Source of the DNA: Neoarius graeffei
Lineage: Eukaryota > Chordata > Actinopteri > Siluriformes > Ariidae
Assembly (NCBI RefSeq): GCF_027579695.1
Contig: NC_083571.1
Coordinates: 49,771,390-49,835,389 of the forward strand
Direction: 5' to 3'
Length of the DNA: 64,000 nt
In this document: piece by piece, positions 22,043 to 33,666 of the stretch
Layout of the letters: the number at the start of each line of letters is the position of its first letter
How positions within the stretch are numbered: the stretch's first letter is position 1
Notes under the pieces: model-generated
The model's input: the letters and a program-made list of their open reading frames with translations, nothing else
What the model was told of the DNA's origin: nothing
Databases searched by the model: none
Translations under genes and position numbers: made by a program

Positions 22043-22710
22043 GTTTCTAAGTCTTTCTAAGATTCTTCTCAACTCTGTTCAATTGTAAATCAAGTTTTGT
22101 ATTGAAGTAAAGGCTAAAGGGAGTCCTAATACCGCTTTTGCATAAGTCCAGGCTAAAATATCCTTCAGAAACCTCAAACTAAAGAGGTTTATTTTAGCTT
22201 GATGGTGCACAGGGCGCCCAAACCAAGTCTCTCTTATTCGAGGCTGGAGTGGAGCCTAAATTTTATATTTATCTGTACAAATATTTGAATTGTGCTGAGA
22301 TAAGATGAATAGAAGAATACTTAAAGGGGGGGGGGGGAGTGGAGAATATTTTTCGGAACCCAGGAGGAACCCGATTTCCTTATTCTGTTACTTTGTAATA
22401 TTTTTAATTTAAAAAAAAATCCTCTTACCTTTTTGATCCACAGACTATCAGCGTATTAATCTAATTTATGTATATTAATGTAATAAAAATAAAATAAACT
22501 CATCACAGGAAATCAGCTCACCGAATGAGGGAGAAAAACAAACAAGCATGTGAACCTGACAACACTCATACACAGGACACTGACGGTCACATGCTTCTTC
22601 TTTTGCTTCTCTCCCGAGTCCAAATTAATGGTCGCTCACTATTCTGATGTCCTATTTAGTGCAGGTGCATGGAGTGTTGGGACATGACCTCTGTCTCTCA
22701 CTGCGCAAAG
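22043..22710. other. Unassigned sequence
   Basis: A poly-G run at about 22326-22339 and a short poly-A near 22412. No gene or repeat boundary recognised. Confidence 0.4.
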
Positions 22711-23377
22711 GATATCTCATTATCTCTAGCTGCTTTATCTTGTTCTACAGGGTCACAGGCAAGCTGGAGCCTATCCCAGCTGACTACGGGCGAAAGGCAG
22801 GGTACACCCTGGACAAGTCACCAGGTCATCACAGGGCTGACACATAGACACAGACAACCATTCACACTCACATTCACACCTACGGTCAATTTAGATTCAG
22901 CAGTTAACCTAACCTGCATGTCTTTGGACTGTGGGGGAAACCGGAGCACCCGGAGGAAACCCACGCGGACACGGGGAGAACATGCAAACTCCGCACAGAA
23001 AGGGCGGCACGGTGGTGTAGTGGTTAGCGCTGTCGCCTCACAGCAAGCAGGTCCAGGTTCGAGCCCCATGGCCGGCGAGGGCCTTTATGTGTGGAGTTTG
23101 CATGTTCTCCCCGTGTCCGCGTGGGTTTCCTCTGGGTGCTCCGGTTTCCCCCACAGTCCAAAGACATGCAGGTTAGGTTAACTGGTGACTCTAAATTGAC
23201 CGTAGGTATGAATGTGAGTGTGAATGGTTGTCTGTGTCTATGTGTCAGCCCTGTGATGACCTGGTGACTTGTCCAGGGTGTACCCTGCCTTTCACCCGTA
23301 GTCAGCTGGGATAGGCTCCAGCTTGCCTGCGACCCTGTAGGACAGGAAAAATCGGCTAGAGATAATGAGATGAGATA
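22711..23377. mobile_element. Head-to-head V-SINE pair (copies 3a and 3b)
   Basis: A minus-strand SINE lacking its tRNA head (22711-23005) directly abuts a plus-strand complete SINE (23006-23377). The two are reverse complements over most of their length. No target duplication separates them, although GATATCTCAT and its inverse bound the pair. Confidence 0.85.
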
Positions 23378-23522
23378 TGCAATTCATTTGATTAATTGCA
23401 AATCTTGCATGTGATGATTAACTCATTCTACCAATTTCCAAATGTGATTTACAAACGAATAACGCATTGACTGTCGGGTGGGTGTATGTTCCTTTCCTTC
23501 ATAAATGGAAGTAAAACACATA

Positions 23523-25132
23523 CAGTGGTGCTTGAAAGTTTGTGAACCCTTTAGAATTTTCTATATTTCTGCATAAATATGACCTATAACATCATCAGAT
23601 TTTCACACAAGTCCTAAAAGTAGATAAAGATAACCCAGTTAAACAAATGAGACAAAAATATTATACTTGGTAATTTATTTATTGAGGAAAATGATCCAAT
23701 ATTACATATCTGTGAGTGGCAAAAGTATGTGAACCTCTAGGATTAGCAGTTAATTTGAAGGTGAAATTAGAGTCAGGTGTTTTCAATCAATGGGATGACA
23801 ATCAGGTGTGAGTGGGCACCCTGTTTTATTTAAAGAACAGGGATCTATCAAAGTCTGATCTTCACAACACATGTTTGTGGAAGTGTATCATGGCACGAAC
23901 AAAGGAGATTTCTGAGGACCTTAGAGAAAGCATTGTTGATGCTCATCAGCATGGAAAAGGTTACAAAACCATCTCTAAAGAGTTTGGACTCCACCAATCC
24001 ACAGTCAGACAGATTATGTACAAATGGAGCAAATTCAAAACCATTGTTACCCTCCCCAGGAGTGGTCGACCAACAAAGATCACTCCAAGAGCAAAGTATG
24101 TAATAGTCGGCGAGGTCACAAAGGACCCTAGGGTAACTTCTAAGCAACCAAAGGCCTCTCTCACATTGGCTAATGTTAATGTTCATGAGTCCACCATCAG
24201 GAGAACACTGAACAACAATGGTGTGCATGGCAGGGTTGCAAGGAGAAAGCCACTGCACTCCAAAAAGAACATTGCTGCTCGTCTGCAGTTTGCTAAAGAT
24301 CACATGGACAAGTCAGAAGGCCACTGGAAAAATGTTTTGTGGATGGATGAGACCAAAATAGAACTTTTTGGTTTAAATGAGAAGTGTCATGTTTGGAGAA
24401 AGGAAAATACTGCATTCCAGCATAAGAACCTTATCCCATCTGTGAAACATGGTGGTCGTAGTATCATGATTTGGGCCTGTTTTGCTGCATCTGGGTCAGG
24501 ATGGCTTGCTATCATTGATGGAACAATGAATTCTGAATTATACCAATGAATTTTAAAGGAAAATGTCAGGACATCTGTCCATGAACTGAATCTCAAGAGA
24601 AGGTGGGTCATGCAGCAAGACAACGACCCTAAGCACACAAGTTGTTCTACCAAAGAATGGTTAAAGAAGAATAAAATTAATGTTTTGGAATGGCCAAGTC
24701 AACGTCCTGACCTTAATCCAATCGAAATGTTGTGAAAGGACCTGAAGCAAGCAGTTCATGTGAGGAAACCCATCAACATTCCAGAGTTGAAGCTGTTCTA
24801 TATGGAGGAATGGGCTAAAATTCCTCCAAGCCGGTGTGCAGGACTGATCAACAGTTACTGGAAACGTTTAGTTGCAGTTATTGCTGCACAAGGGGGTCAC
24901 ACCAGGTACTGAAAGCAAAGGTTCACATACTTTTGCCACTCACAGATATGTAATATTGGATCATTTTCCTCAATAAATAAATGACCAAGTATCATATTTT
25001 TGTCTCATTTGTTTAACTGGGTTCTCTTTATCTACTTTTAGGACTTGTGTGAAAATCTGATGATGTTTTAGGTCATATTTATTCAGAAATATAGAAAATT
25101 CTGAAGGGTTCACAAACTTTCAAGCACCACTG
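23523..25132 (+). mobile_element. Tc1-like transposon, copy B
   Basis: 1610 bases flanked by TA (23521-23522, 25133-25134) with perfect CAGTGGTGCTTGAAAGT ends. It is the best preserved of the three copies of this family. Confidence 0.96.
23890..24912 (+). pseudogene. Tc1 transposase, copy B (two in-frame stops)
   Basis: One continuous frame of 341 codons from ATG 23890 (MARTKEISEDLRES) to TGA 24910-24912, broken only by TGA at 24547-24549 and TGA at 24733-24735. The N-terminal paired-type helix-turn-helix pair, the GRPTKITPRAK linker motif and the catalytic residues (Asp in WMDETK, Asp in QQDNDPKH, Glu in NPIEML; DD34E) are all present. Length equals a typical Tc1 transposase. No indels disturb the frame, so decay here is by point mutation only. 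Confidence 0.93.
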
Positions 25133-25134
25133 TA

Positions 25135-25745
25135 AGGAGCCTTAAACACTGTGTTCCATGAGGCTGGCAGGGGGAGTCAGCTCTCTTCTGTGGGATCTGT
25201 AACTAGTTTAGAATGCTACTTTAAGCTGAGATGTGATTGACCTAACTGTAAAACACCTGTCTTTAATCAATTAACTATGTTTGGGCTATTTAAGGACTGC
25301 ACCCATGCAAGGATGATGTGAAGTATTACACCGTGTCTAGTGTGCCTTACAGAGCCCTGCTTCCTGTCCCTGTTCTTGTTGACCTCCTGTTTTTTTTGAC
25401 TCCTGTTTCTCGTCCCTTGATCTTGTACGGTTTTGCCTCTGATATTCTGTCCACGCCTCGATTGACCTCCTGCCTGTTTCCTCGATTACCACTATGCCTG
25501 CTGTTTCGGACTGTTTGCCTGTTGTGTGCGTTTTACGCACTTTATGCTCATATCGCACTGTGTATTATTTAACATATCTGCACTTACATCTGTCTCTCCT
25601 GCACACACTCTGACAAACTGGGTTTTCATGCCCGAACCACTGGAAGTCCATACAAGGTTATAGAAACCCTAATGAGGCTGAGGTAACAATCTAGTTTAAA
25701 AAAAAAATTTAGATAAATTACAGTGGGCGCTTTTCTAATATTCTT
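25135..25745. other. Unassigned; CT-rich LTR-like stretch
   Basis: Between 25300 and 25620 the plus strand is CT-rich, with clusters of CCTG/CTGTTT phrases like those often seen in fish LTRs. No TG...CA boundary or duplication was found. Confidence 0.25.
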
Positions 25746-25925
25746 TTTTTTTTTAAAAGATATTTTTTTGGGCTTTTTGCACCTTTATTGGATAGGACAG
25801 TGTAGAGACAGGAAATGAGCGGGAGAGAGACAGGAAGGGATCGGGAAATGACCTCGGGCCGGAATCGAACCCGGGTCGCCTGCATTCATGGTATGGCGCC
25901 TTAACCACCTGAGCCACGACACCCC
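25746..25925 (-). mobile_element. tRNA-derived SINE (non-V type)
   Basis: Flanked by CTTTTCTAATATTCTT (25730-25745 and 25926-25941). On the minus strand the head has an A-box-like TGGCTCAGGTGG and a B-box GGTTCGATTCC, followed by a body ending 'CCAATAAAGGTGCAAAAAGC' and an A-rich tail. It is distinct from the V-SINEs. Confidence 0.92.
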
Positions 25926-26029
25926 CTTTTCTAATATTCTTATGCAGCTACTGAAAAAATGTTTGGTCCGACAAAGGGGGGGGGGTCACGGGCACCCCAG
26001 GACAACCCCCCCCAGCTACACCCCTGAAC

Positions 26030-26345
26030 AGTAGTGCAAATGAGCAATAGCAGCAGATACAGCAGTAATGCAAATGATTATAGTGTGATGTGGGGTAGGT
26101 AGTGGACAGAGTTCAGCATCCTGACAGCCTGGTGGATAAAGCTGTTCAGCAGTCTTGTGGAGCGGGCCCGGAGGCTCCGGTACCTTTTCCCTGAGGGCAG
26201 GAGGCTGAAGAGTGAGTGTGAAGGGTGGGAGGTGTCACCAGCGATGCTGATGGCTCTGCAGGTGAGACGGGAATGATAGATGTCCGTAAGGGAGGGCTGA
26301 GGGGTACCAATGATCTTGCTGGCCGTGTTCACTGTGCATTGCAGA
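26030..26345 (-). mobile_element. LINE reverse-transcriptase C-terminal fragment
   Basis: The minus-strand frame contains 'DPSH/DTSHPSHSLFSLLPSG'-type residues followed by KRYRSLRARSTRLLNSFIHQA, the conserved C-terminal block of several fish non-LTR retrotransposons. Upstream RT and endonuclease are missing. Confidence 0.7.
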
Positions 26346-26919
26346 GTCTTCTGCCAAGATCTGGTTCGTTATATATGACACACTGTCCCCAAGTCTGAAT
26401 TAAATGCACGTGCCAAATTCTAATACCTGCTTCTCATAAGAGTAGATATGTGTTGTTCATGAAAGAGTCGACTAATTTTTTTTTTTGGATGGTTGACTCA
26501 GAATCAAAATGTTCTTTATTGAATGAGTCGCTTCTTTTAGGCGAGCTACATATATGAGCCGTATTTGAGGCAATGGCGTTACTCTTGCAGGCTGTTTTTA
26601 TCAAAGTAGCTTCATGGAAACCTGTTTTAAATGTTTGAGCTTGTTCATGAACAAAGCCTGTGGCTGTGAGTCTCAGGTAGCTTAACGAAGAGGTTGTTCT
26701 TCGCCTAGTTTTATGGCAGATGGCATCAGTTTATTGTGTGTAACCGCCACCTACCCAGCTGAAGTGACTGATAGGAAAGGCTGAAAACATATGTATTTCT
26801 AAATCCTATTGATCAGGCCTGAGTTTCCCAAAAGCATCGCAGCACAAAGATCATAGTTAAATGGTAGAATGAGCAGCACAATGAATGCTCTCTCTCTCTC
26901 TCTCCTAGTTAAGATGTTC
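26346..26919. other. Unassigned sequence
   Basis: A (CT)n tract at about 26888-26905; otherwise nothing recognised. Confidence 0.4.
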
Positions 26920-26926
26920 TTAGCAT

Positions 26927-27510
26927 CCATCCATTATCTGTAGCCGCTTATCCTGTTCTACAGGGTCGCAGGCAAGCTGGAGCCTATCCCAGCTGACTAT
27001 GGGTGAGAGGCGGGGTACACCCTGGACAAGTTGCCAGGTCATCACAGGGCTGACACATGGAGACAAACAACCATTCACACACACATTCACACCTATGGTC
27101 AATTTAGAGCCACCAATTAACCTAACCTGCATCACTGCAAAAAATTGAAAACTGAATTTGAGGAGAAAATTACTTAATACTAGTGAAATTATCTTGCTGC
27201 ACTGACAGATATTTTTACTTGATAAGACATCTTAGAATAAGTTGGTTGCAATCTAGAACTAAGTCTAATAATCTCAGAATTGGTGTCTTGTATTCTTCTA
27301 ATAGGAAATGTTAGACAGTTTCAACTATTTTCAAGATATTTTCACTTGCTAAGATATCATTTTTTGCAGTGATGTCTTTGGACTGTGGGGGAAACCCACA
27401 CAGACACAGGGAGAACATGCAAACTCTACACAGAAAGGCCCTCACAGGCCACTGGGCTCGAACCCAGGACCTTCTTGCTGTGAGGTGACAGCGCTAACCA
27501 CTACACCACC
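26927..27510 (-). mobile_element. V-SINE copy 4, interrupted by a MITE
   Basis: Reverse orientation, flanked by TTAGCAT (26920-26926, 27511-27517). The SINE is split at its core by the MITE at 27133-27371. It is more diverged than copies 1 and 2. Confidence 0.85.
27133..27371. mobile_element. Small MITE with AT duplication
   Basis: 239 bases, ends CACTGCAAAAAA and TTTTTTGCAGTG, flanked by AT (27131-27132, 27372-27373). The SINE sequence rejoins exactly when it is removed, which proves the boundaries. An AT duplication is compatible with ISL2EU-type elements, but this is not proven. Confidence 0.9.
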
Positions 27511-27517
27511 TTAGCAT

Positions 27518-27924
27518 GAAGAGGCTTTTGGGAAACTCACCCAGTTCTGTTGGTTTTAGGTAATTTAGCAACGTACTAATGGAGGGTTCACAAGCAACCA
27601 GAGTAAAGTCTTAGCATTTGATAGTCGTGAAGACATTTCACAATAAAAGTCAGTCATGTACGCCGACGTCACAATGTACGAATTAACAAAACAGTTTCAG
27701 GCCTTCTGTACCATTGTACTTATATCACTTTATCTTTTTGATTAAATCCATCAGCATGCGGTTGTTGTCCCCCCCCATTAATCACTCACTTTGTGACAGA
27801 AGTGGCTGTGATTAGCAATTGTATTGCTTTTCATTGTCATTAGTGCACTACAGTAACACCACACTGAAACACAATAACTGTACAGTCACAACTATAAGCC
27901 TAAGCAGGAGACACACATACGCTA
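27518..27924. other. Unassigned sequence
   Basis: No supported feature; a short poly-C run lies near 27769. Confidence 0.4.
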
Positions 27925-28799
27925 TACACTCACCCGCCACTTTAATACGAACTTGTTCTTGATTCTAAGATTCCTGTTCTTGGCTGGCAGGAGTGGAACC
28001 CAATGTGGTCTTCTGCTCTTGCATGCTGAGATGCTGTTCTGCTCACCACAGTTGTAAAGAGTGATTATGAGTTGCTATATCTTTCCTGGCAAAAAAGCTC
28101 AAACCAATCTGACCATTTTCCTCTGACCTCTTTTATCAACAAGGCATTTCCACCCACAGAACTGTCGCTCACTCAATGTTTTTTTTGTTTTTCGCACCAT
28201 TCTGTGTAAACTCTAGAGACTGTTGTGTGTGAAAACCCCAGGAGATCAGCAGTTTCTGAAATACTCAAACCAGTCCATCTGGCACCAACACCCACACCAC
28301 AGTGAAAGTCACAGTGATCACAATTTTTCCCATTCTGATGTTTGAAGTGAGCGTTAACTGAAGCTCTTGATTTGTATCTGCATGATTTTATGCATGGTGC
28401 TGCTGTTAAGGGATTGGCTGATTAGAGAACTGCATAAAACAACAGGTACAATGCTCAGCGTAAATGAGTACACCCCCTTTGAAACGTAACATTTTAAACA
28501 ATATCTCAGTGAACACAAACAATTTCCAAAATGTTGACAAGACAAAGTTTAATATAGCATCTGTTTAATTTATAACGGGAAAAAGTAAGGTAAATAATAT
28601 AACTTAGATTACACATTTTTCAGTTTTACTCAAATTAGGGTGGTGCAAAAATGAGTACACCCCACAACAAAAACTACTACATCTAGTACTTTGTATGGCC
28701 TCCATGATTTTTAATGACAGCACCAAGTCTTCTAGGCATGGAATGAACAAGTTGGCAACATTTTGCAACATCAATCTTTTTCCATTCTTCAACAATGAC

Positions 28800-29693
28800 C
28801 TCTTTTAGTGACTGGATGCTGGATGAAGAGTGATGCTCAACTTGACTCTTCAGAATTCCCCATAGGTGTTCGAATGGTTTCGATCAGGAGACATACTTGG
28901 CCATTGAATCACTTTCACCCTGTTCTTCTTCAGAAATCCAACAGTGGCCTTAGATGTGTGTTTAGTCATGTTGGAAAAGTGCACGACGACCAAGGGCACG
29001 GAGTGATGGTAGCATCTTCTCTTTCAGTATAGAGCAATACATCTGTGAATTCATGATGCCATCAGTGAAATGCAGCTCCCCGACACCAGCAGCACTCATG
29101 CAGCCCCACATAAGGACACTGCCACCACCATGTTTCACTGTAGGCACCATGCATTTTTCTTTGTGTTCCTCACCTTTGCAACATCATACAGTTTTAAAGC
29201 CATCAGTTCCAAAAACATTTATCTTGGTCTCATCACTCCAGAGTATAGAGTCCCAGTAGTCTTCATCTTTGTCAGCATGGGCCCTGGCAAACTCTAGGTG
29301 GGCTTTTTTGTGCCTGGGCTTTAGAAGAGGCTTCTTTCATGGACGGCATCCATGCATGCCATTCCTCTGCAGTGTACGCCGTATTGTGTCACAGGAAATA
29401 GTCACCCCAGTTTGGCTTTCTACTTCTTTAGATAACTGCAGTGAACTTGCATGCTAATTTTCTTCAACCCTTCTCATCAGAAGACGCTCCTGTCGAGGTG
29501 TTAACTTCCGTGGACGACCTGGAGGTCTCTGTGAGCTGGTTGCAGTTCCATCTTTCTTAAATTTTTGTACCACTTTTGCTACAGAATTCTGACTGATAAG
29601 TAAAGCTTTGCTGATCTTCTTGTAGCCTTCACCTTTGTGGTGTAAAGAAATCATTTTCTTTGGGGAATTCTGAAGAGACAATTTGAGCATCAC
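28800..29693 (-). pseudogene. Tc1 transposase relic of the middle element
   Basis: On the minus strand, an N-terminal helix-turn-helix segment ([20 protein letters not shown] ... [10 protein letters not shown], 29454-29693) and a catalytic-domain segment (VKHGGGSVLMWGCMSAAG ... ALFQHD, 28962-29150) lie in different frames with stops between. The final catalytic Glu block is missing, and the N-terminus abuts the internal end of the right inverted arm. It cannot make an active enzyme. Confidence 0.85.
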
Positions 29694-29923
29694 TCTCCAT
29701 CCAGCATCCAGTCACTAAAAGAGGTCATTGTTGAAGAATGGAAAAAGATTGATGTTGCAAAATGTTGCCAACTTGTTCATTCCATGCCTAGAAGACTTGG
29801 TGCTGTCATTAAAAATCATGGAGGCCATACAAAGTACTAGATGTAGTAGTTTTTGTTGTGGGGTGTACTCATTTTTGCACCACCCTAAATTGAGTAAAAC
29901 TGAAAAATGTGTAATCTAAGTTA

Positions 29924-31512
29924 CAGTGGGGCAAAAAAGTATTTAGTCAGTCACCAATTGTGCAAGTTCTCCCACTTAAAAAGATGAGAGAGGCCTGTAA
30001 TTTTCATCATAGGTATATCTCAACTATGAGAGACAAAATGAGAAAAAAAAATCCAGAAAATCACATTGTCTGATTTTTAAAGAATTTATTTGCAAATTAT
30101 GGTGGAAAATAAGTATTTGGTCAATAACAAAAGTTCATCTCAGTACTTTGTTATATACCCTTTGTTGGCAATGACAGAGGTCAAACGTTTTCTCTAAGTC
30201 TTCACAAGGTTTTCATACACTGTTGCTGGTATTTTGGCCCATTCCTCCATGCAGATCTCCTCTAGAGCAGTGATGTTTTGGGGCTGTCACTGGGCAACAC
30301 GGACTTTCAACTCCCTCCAAAGATTTTCTATGGGGTTGAGATCTGGAGACTGGCTAGGCCACTCCAGGACCTTGAAATGCTTCTTACGAAGCCACTCCTT
30401 CGTTGCCTGGGTGGTGTGTTTGGGATCATTGTCATGCTGAAAGACCCAGCCACATTTCATCTTCAATGCCCTTGCTGATGGAAGGAGGTTTTCACTCAAA
30501 ATCTCACAATACATGGCCCCATTCATTCTTTCCTTTACACAGATCAGTCGTCCTGGTCCCTTTGCAGAAAAACAGCCCCAAAGCATGATGTTTCCACCCC
30601 CATGCTTCAAAGTAGGTATGGTGTTCTTTGGATGCAACTCAGCATTCTTTCTCCTCCAAACACGACAAGTTGAGTTTTTACCAAAAAGTTCTATTTCGGT
30701 TTCATCTGACCATATGACATTCTCCTAATCCTCTTCTGGATCATCCAAATGCTCTCTAGCAAACTTCAGACGGGCCTGGACATGTACTGGCTTAAGCAGG
30801 GGGACACATCTGGCACTGCAGGATTTGAGTCCCTGGCGGCGTAGTGTGTTACTGACGGTAGCCTTTGTTACTTTGGTCCCAGCTCTCTGCAGGTCATTCA
30901 CTAGGTCCCCCCGTGTGGTTCTGGGATTTTTGCTCACCGTTCTTGTGATCATTTTGACTCCACGGGGTGAGATCTTGCGTGGAGCCCCAGATCAAGGGAG
31001 ATTATCAGTGGTCTTGTATGTCTTCCATTTTCTAATAATCGCTCCAACAGTTGATTTCTTCACACCAAGCTGCTTACCTACTGCAGATTCAGTCTTCCCA
31101 GCCTGGTGCAGGTCTACAATTTTGTTTCTGGTGTGCTCTTGGCCATAGTGGAGTTTGGAGTGTGACTGTTTGAGGTTGTGGACAGGTGTCTTTTATACTG
31201 ATAACGAGTTCAAACAGGTGCCATTAATACAGGTAACGAGTGGAGGACAGAGGAGCCTCTTAAAGAAGAAGTTACAGGTCTGTGAGAGCCAGAAATCTTG
31301 CTTGTTTGTAGGTGACCAAATACTTATTTTACAGAGGAATTTACTAATTAATTCATTAAAAATCCTACAATGTGATTTCCTGGATTCTTTCCCCCCATTC
31401 TGTCTCTCATAGTTGAAGTGTACCTATGATGAAAATTACAGGCCTCTCTCATCTTTTTAAGTGAGAGAACTTGCATAATTGGTGGCTGACTAAATACTTT
31501 TTTGCCCCACTG
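29924..31512 (-). mobile_element. Tc1-like transposon (inner nest level)
   Basis: 1589 bases flanked by TA (29922-29923, 31513-31514). Ends CAGTGGGGCAAAAAAGTA and its inverse. It is complete and inserted in the right arm of the 28449-31665 element, whose sequence rejoins when it is excised. Confidence 0.95.
30190..31148 (-). pseudogene. Tc1 transposase of the inner element (lightly damaged)
   Basis: Minus strand from ATG 31148 (MAKSTPETK) through two helix-turn-helix regions, [10 protein letters not shown] and the DD34E domain. Key residues visible are [12 protein letters not shown] and NPIENLW. Lesions include an early frame loss within about 10 codons of the start, a stop before the catalytic domain (TAG for Trp at about 30728), and a frame change near 30640. 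The two longest intact pieces are 30725-30952 and 30287-30637. Confidence 0.88.
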
Positions 31513-31702
31513 TATATTATTAACCTTACTTTTTCCCGTTATAAATTAAACAGATGTTATATTAAACTTTGTCTTGTCAACATTTTGGAAATTGTTTGTG
31601 TTCATTGAGATATTGTTTAAAATATTACTTTTCAAAGGGGGTGTACTCATTCACGCTGAGCACTGTATGTGGGTGTACCTAATAAAGTGGCCGGTGAATG
31701 TA

Positions 31703-31984
31703 TATAACAGGAAGAACCCTCCAAGAAGTGCATGCAAAACTAAGTTAATTTCAGTTCATCTCTGAGTTGTGATTTTACTCAGCATATTACATGTATACCA
31801 ATGAGCAGTTTGTAAGTTGTAATTTTGCTATTCTGTTTGTTGACTTTTATTTCTTAATCATGAAAATAGCACGAATATTTCAATTAACATCTTGCCATCT
31901 GAGACATATCCACCTTACATATTTATACTTTGTGAATTTATAAAAATCCCTCCCCCAACTACTGTTGATAATGTACATATATGT
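31703..31984. other. Unassigned sequence
   Basis: No supported feature. Confidence 0.4.
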
Positions 31985-32350
31985 TCGGCACGGTGGTGCA
32001 GTGGTTAGCACTGTCACCTCACAGCAAGAAGGTTCCTGGTTTCAAACCTCACAGCCGACGGGGGCCTTTCTGTGTGAAGCTTGCATGTTCTCCCTGTGTC
32101 TGGGTTGGTTTCCTCCGGGTGCTCAGGTTTCCTACCGCAGTTCAAAGACATGCAGATTAGTTAAAACTACCCAGCCACTGGGGTGCACAAGACAATGCAT
32201 ACTTAGTTTTGGTCCCAAGCCGAGAGATATTGTGGAGGGCTGTGTCAAGAAGGGCATCCAGTATAAAAATCTTGGCCAAATCATATATGCAGATCATGAT
32301 GATGATCTGCTGTGGCGACCCTTAACAAGAACAGCTGGAAGAAAAATATG
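31985..32350 (+). mobile_element. V-SINE copy 5, different 3' tail
   Basis: The tRNA head and V core are recognisable (GGCACGGTGGTGCAGTGG; CCTCCGGGTGCTCAGG). The tail is of another type: 'AAGAAGGGCATCCAGTATAA', then CTGTGGCGACCC, as in DANA-like SINEs of fish. Diverged from the other copies; no clear duplication. Confidence 0.75.
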
Positions 32351-32628
32351 TTCAATGCAATTTTATTTTTATGGTACCTTTTTGTAAAACTCATCTTCAA
32401 GTTGGTGATGCTGACAAGAGAATTTGGGGATTTAAATGGTAATGTTGAATAAACAAGGCACAATATACTTGGATAATCAAAAGAATAAATATTTTAGATA
32501 TGGTTCTTTTTTTAGATAAATACATTTTCAGCATTTTCTCTATTAAAGATTTCACCTCTCTTCTAGAATTCAGTCATGTAACAGAGTAAAAGAAATTGTT
32601 CCTGATGAATCTCATCAAACATGAACCA
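32351..32628. other. Unassigned sequence
   Basis: AT-rich, nothing recognised. Confidence 0.4.
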
Positions 32629-32630
32629 TA

Positions 32631-33603
32631 CAGTGTCTTGCAAAAGTATTCATCCCACTTGGTGTTTGTCCTGTTTTGTCGCATTACAAGCTGGAATTAA
32701 AATGGATTTTTGGAGGGTTAGCACCATTTGATTTACACAACATGCCTACCACTTTAATGGTGCACATTGTTTTTTATTGTGACACAAACAATAATTAAGA
32801 TGGAAAAACAGAAATCTGGAGTGTGCATAGGTATTCATCGCCCAAAGTCGAACTTGAACCTTCGTCCCAGTCTCAAACCTCTGGCTGACTCAAACAGGTT
32901 TTCCTCCAGAATTGCCCTGCATTTAGTGCCATCCATCTTTCCTTCAATCCTGACCACCTTTCCTGTCCCTGCAGATGAAAAGTATCCCCACAGCATGATG
33001 CTGCCACTACCATGCTTCACTGTAAGAATGGTGTTCTCAGCTTGATGGGTTTGCGCCACATATGGCATGTCCCATGATGGCCAAAAAGATCAATTTTATT
33101 CTCATTTGACCAGAAAATCTTCTTCCATGTGTTTGGGGAGTCTGCCACATGCTGTTGGGCAAACTCCAAACATGTTTTCTGAAGCAATGGCTTTTTTTTC
33201 TGGCCACTCTTCCATAAAGCCCCACTCTGTGGAGTGTATGGCTTAAAGTGGTCCTATGGACAGATATTCCCATCTCCACTGTGAATCTTTGGTGTCTTTG
33301 TTGCATCTCTGATTAATGCCCTCCTTGCCCAGTCTGTGAGTTTTGGTGAGCGGCCTTCTCTTGTGAGGTTTGCTATGGTGCCATATTCTTTCCATTTTGC
33401 TATAATGGACTTAATGGTGCTCCATGAGATATTCAAGGTTTGATATATTTTATGACTCAACCCTGATCTATACTTCTCCATAACTTTGCCTCTGACCTGT
33501 TTGGAGTGCTCCTTGGTTTTTATCTTGCTTGCTTAGTAGCGTTGGAGAGTCAGGGTCCTTCCAGAACAGGTTGATTTATACAGACATCATGTGACAGATC
33601 ATG

Positions 33604-33606
<3 letters not shown>
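32631..33606 (-). mobile_element. Tc1-like element, right end lost
   Basis: The left end CAGTGTCTTGCAAAAGTATTC follows TA (32629-32630). Minus-strand transposase pieces lie at 33254-33481 (helix-turn-helix, SKLTD-type linker), 33037-33306 and 32835-33068 (VKHGSGSIMLWG). The second catalytic Asp and the Glu block are deleted. The other end runs into a TA/CA microsatellite and is absent. Confidence 0.85.

Positions 33607-33607
<1 letters not shown>

Positions 33608-33664
<57 letters not shown>
33608..33664. repeat. (TA)n(CA)n microsatellite
   Basis: Dinucleotide tract between two Tc1 elements; it probably replaced both original flanks. Confidence 0.95.

Positions 33665-33666
<2 letters not shown>

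Larger units (their letters stand above)
28449..31665 (-). mobile_element. Tc1-like element with long inverted repeats (middle nest level)
   Basis: Flanked by TA (28447-28448, 31666-31667). Ends CAATGCTCAGCG and, inverted, CAGTGCTCAGCG. The left arm 28449-28832 is repeated inverted at 29688-29923 plus 31515-31665, so the arms are about 385 bases. The arm sequence includes transposase-coding DNA, giving mirrored copies of the same 63-codon frame at 28604-28795 and 29728-29919. The right arm is split by the element at 29924. Confidence 0.9.
27927..31700 (-). mobile_element. Deleted relative of the 41-kb Tc1-like element (outer nest level)
   Basis: Ends CACTCACCCGCCAC and, inverted, CATTCACCGGCCAC, flanked by TA. 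Net of the insertion at 28449-31665 only about 555 bases remain. These match, on the minus strand, the N-terminal transposase and leader part of the element at 41170-42390, with the catalytic half missing. It is thus a non-autonomous deletion derivative, later invaded by another Tc1. Confidence 0.85.

Noticed and set aside
25300-25620. Solo LTR
   Set aside because: Composition is suggestive only; no TG...CA ends, target duplication or second copy in the window.
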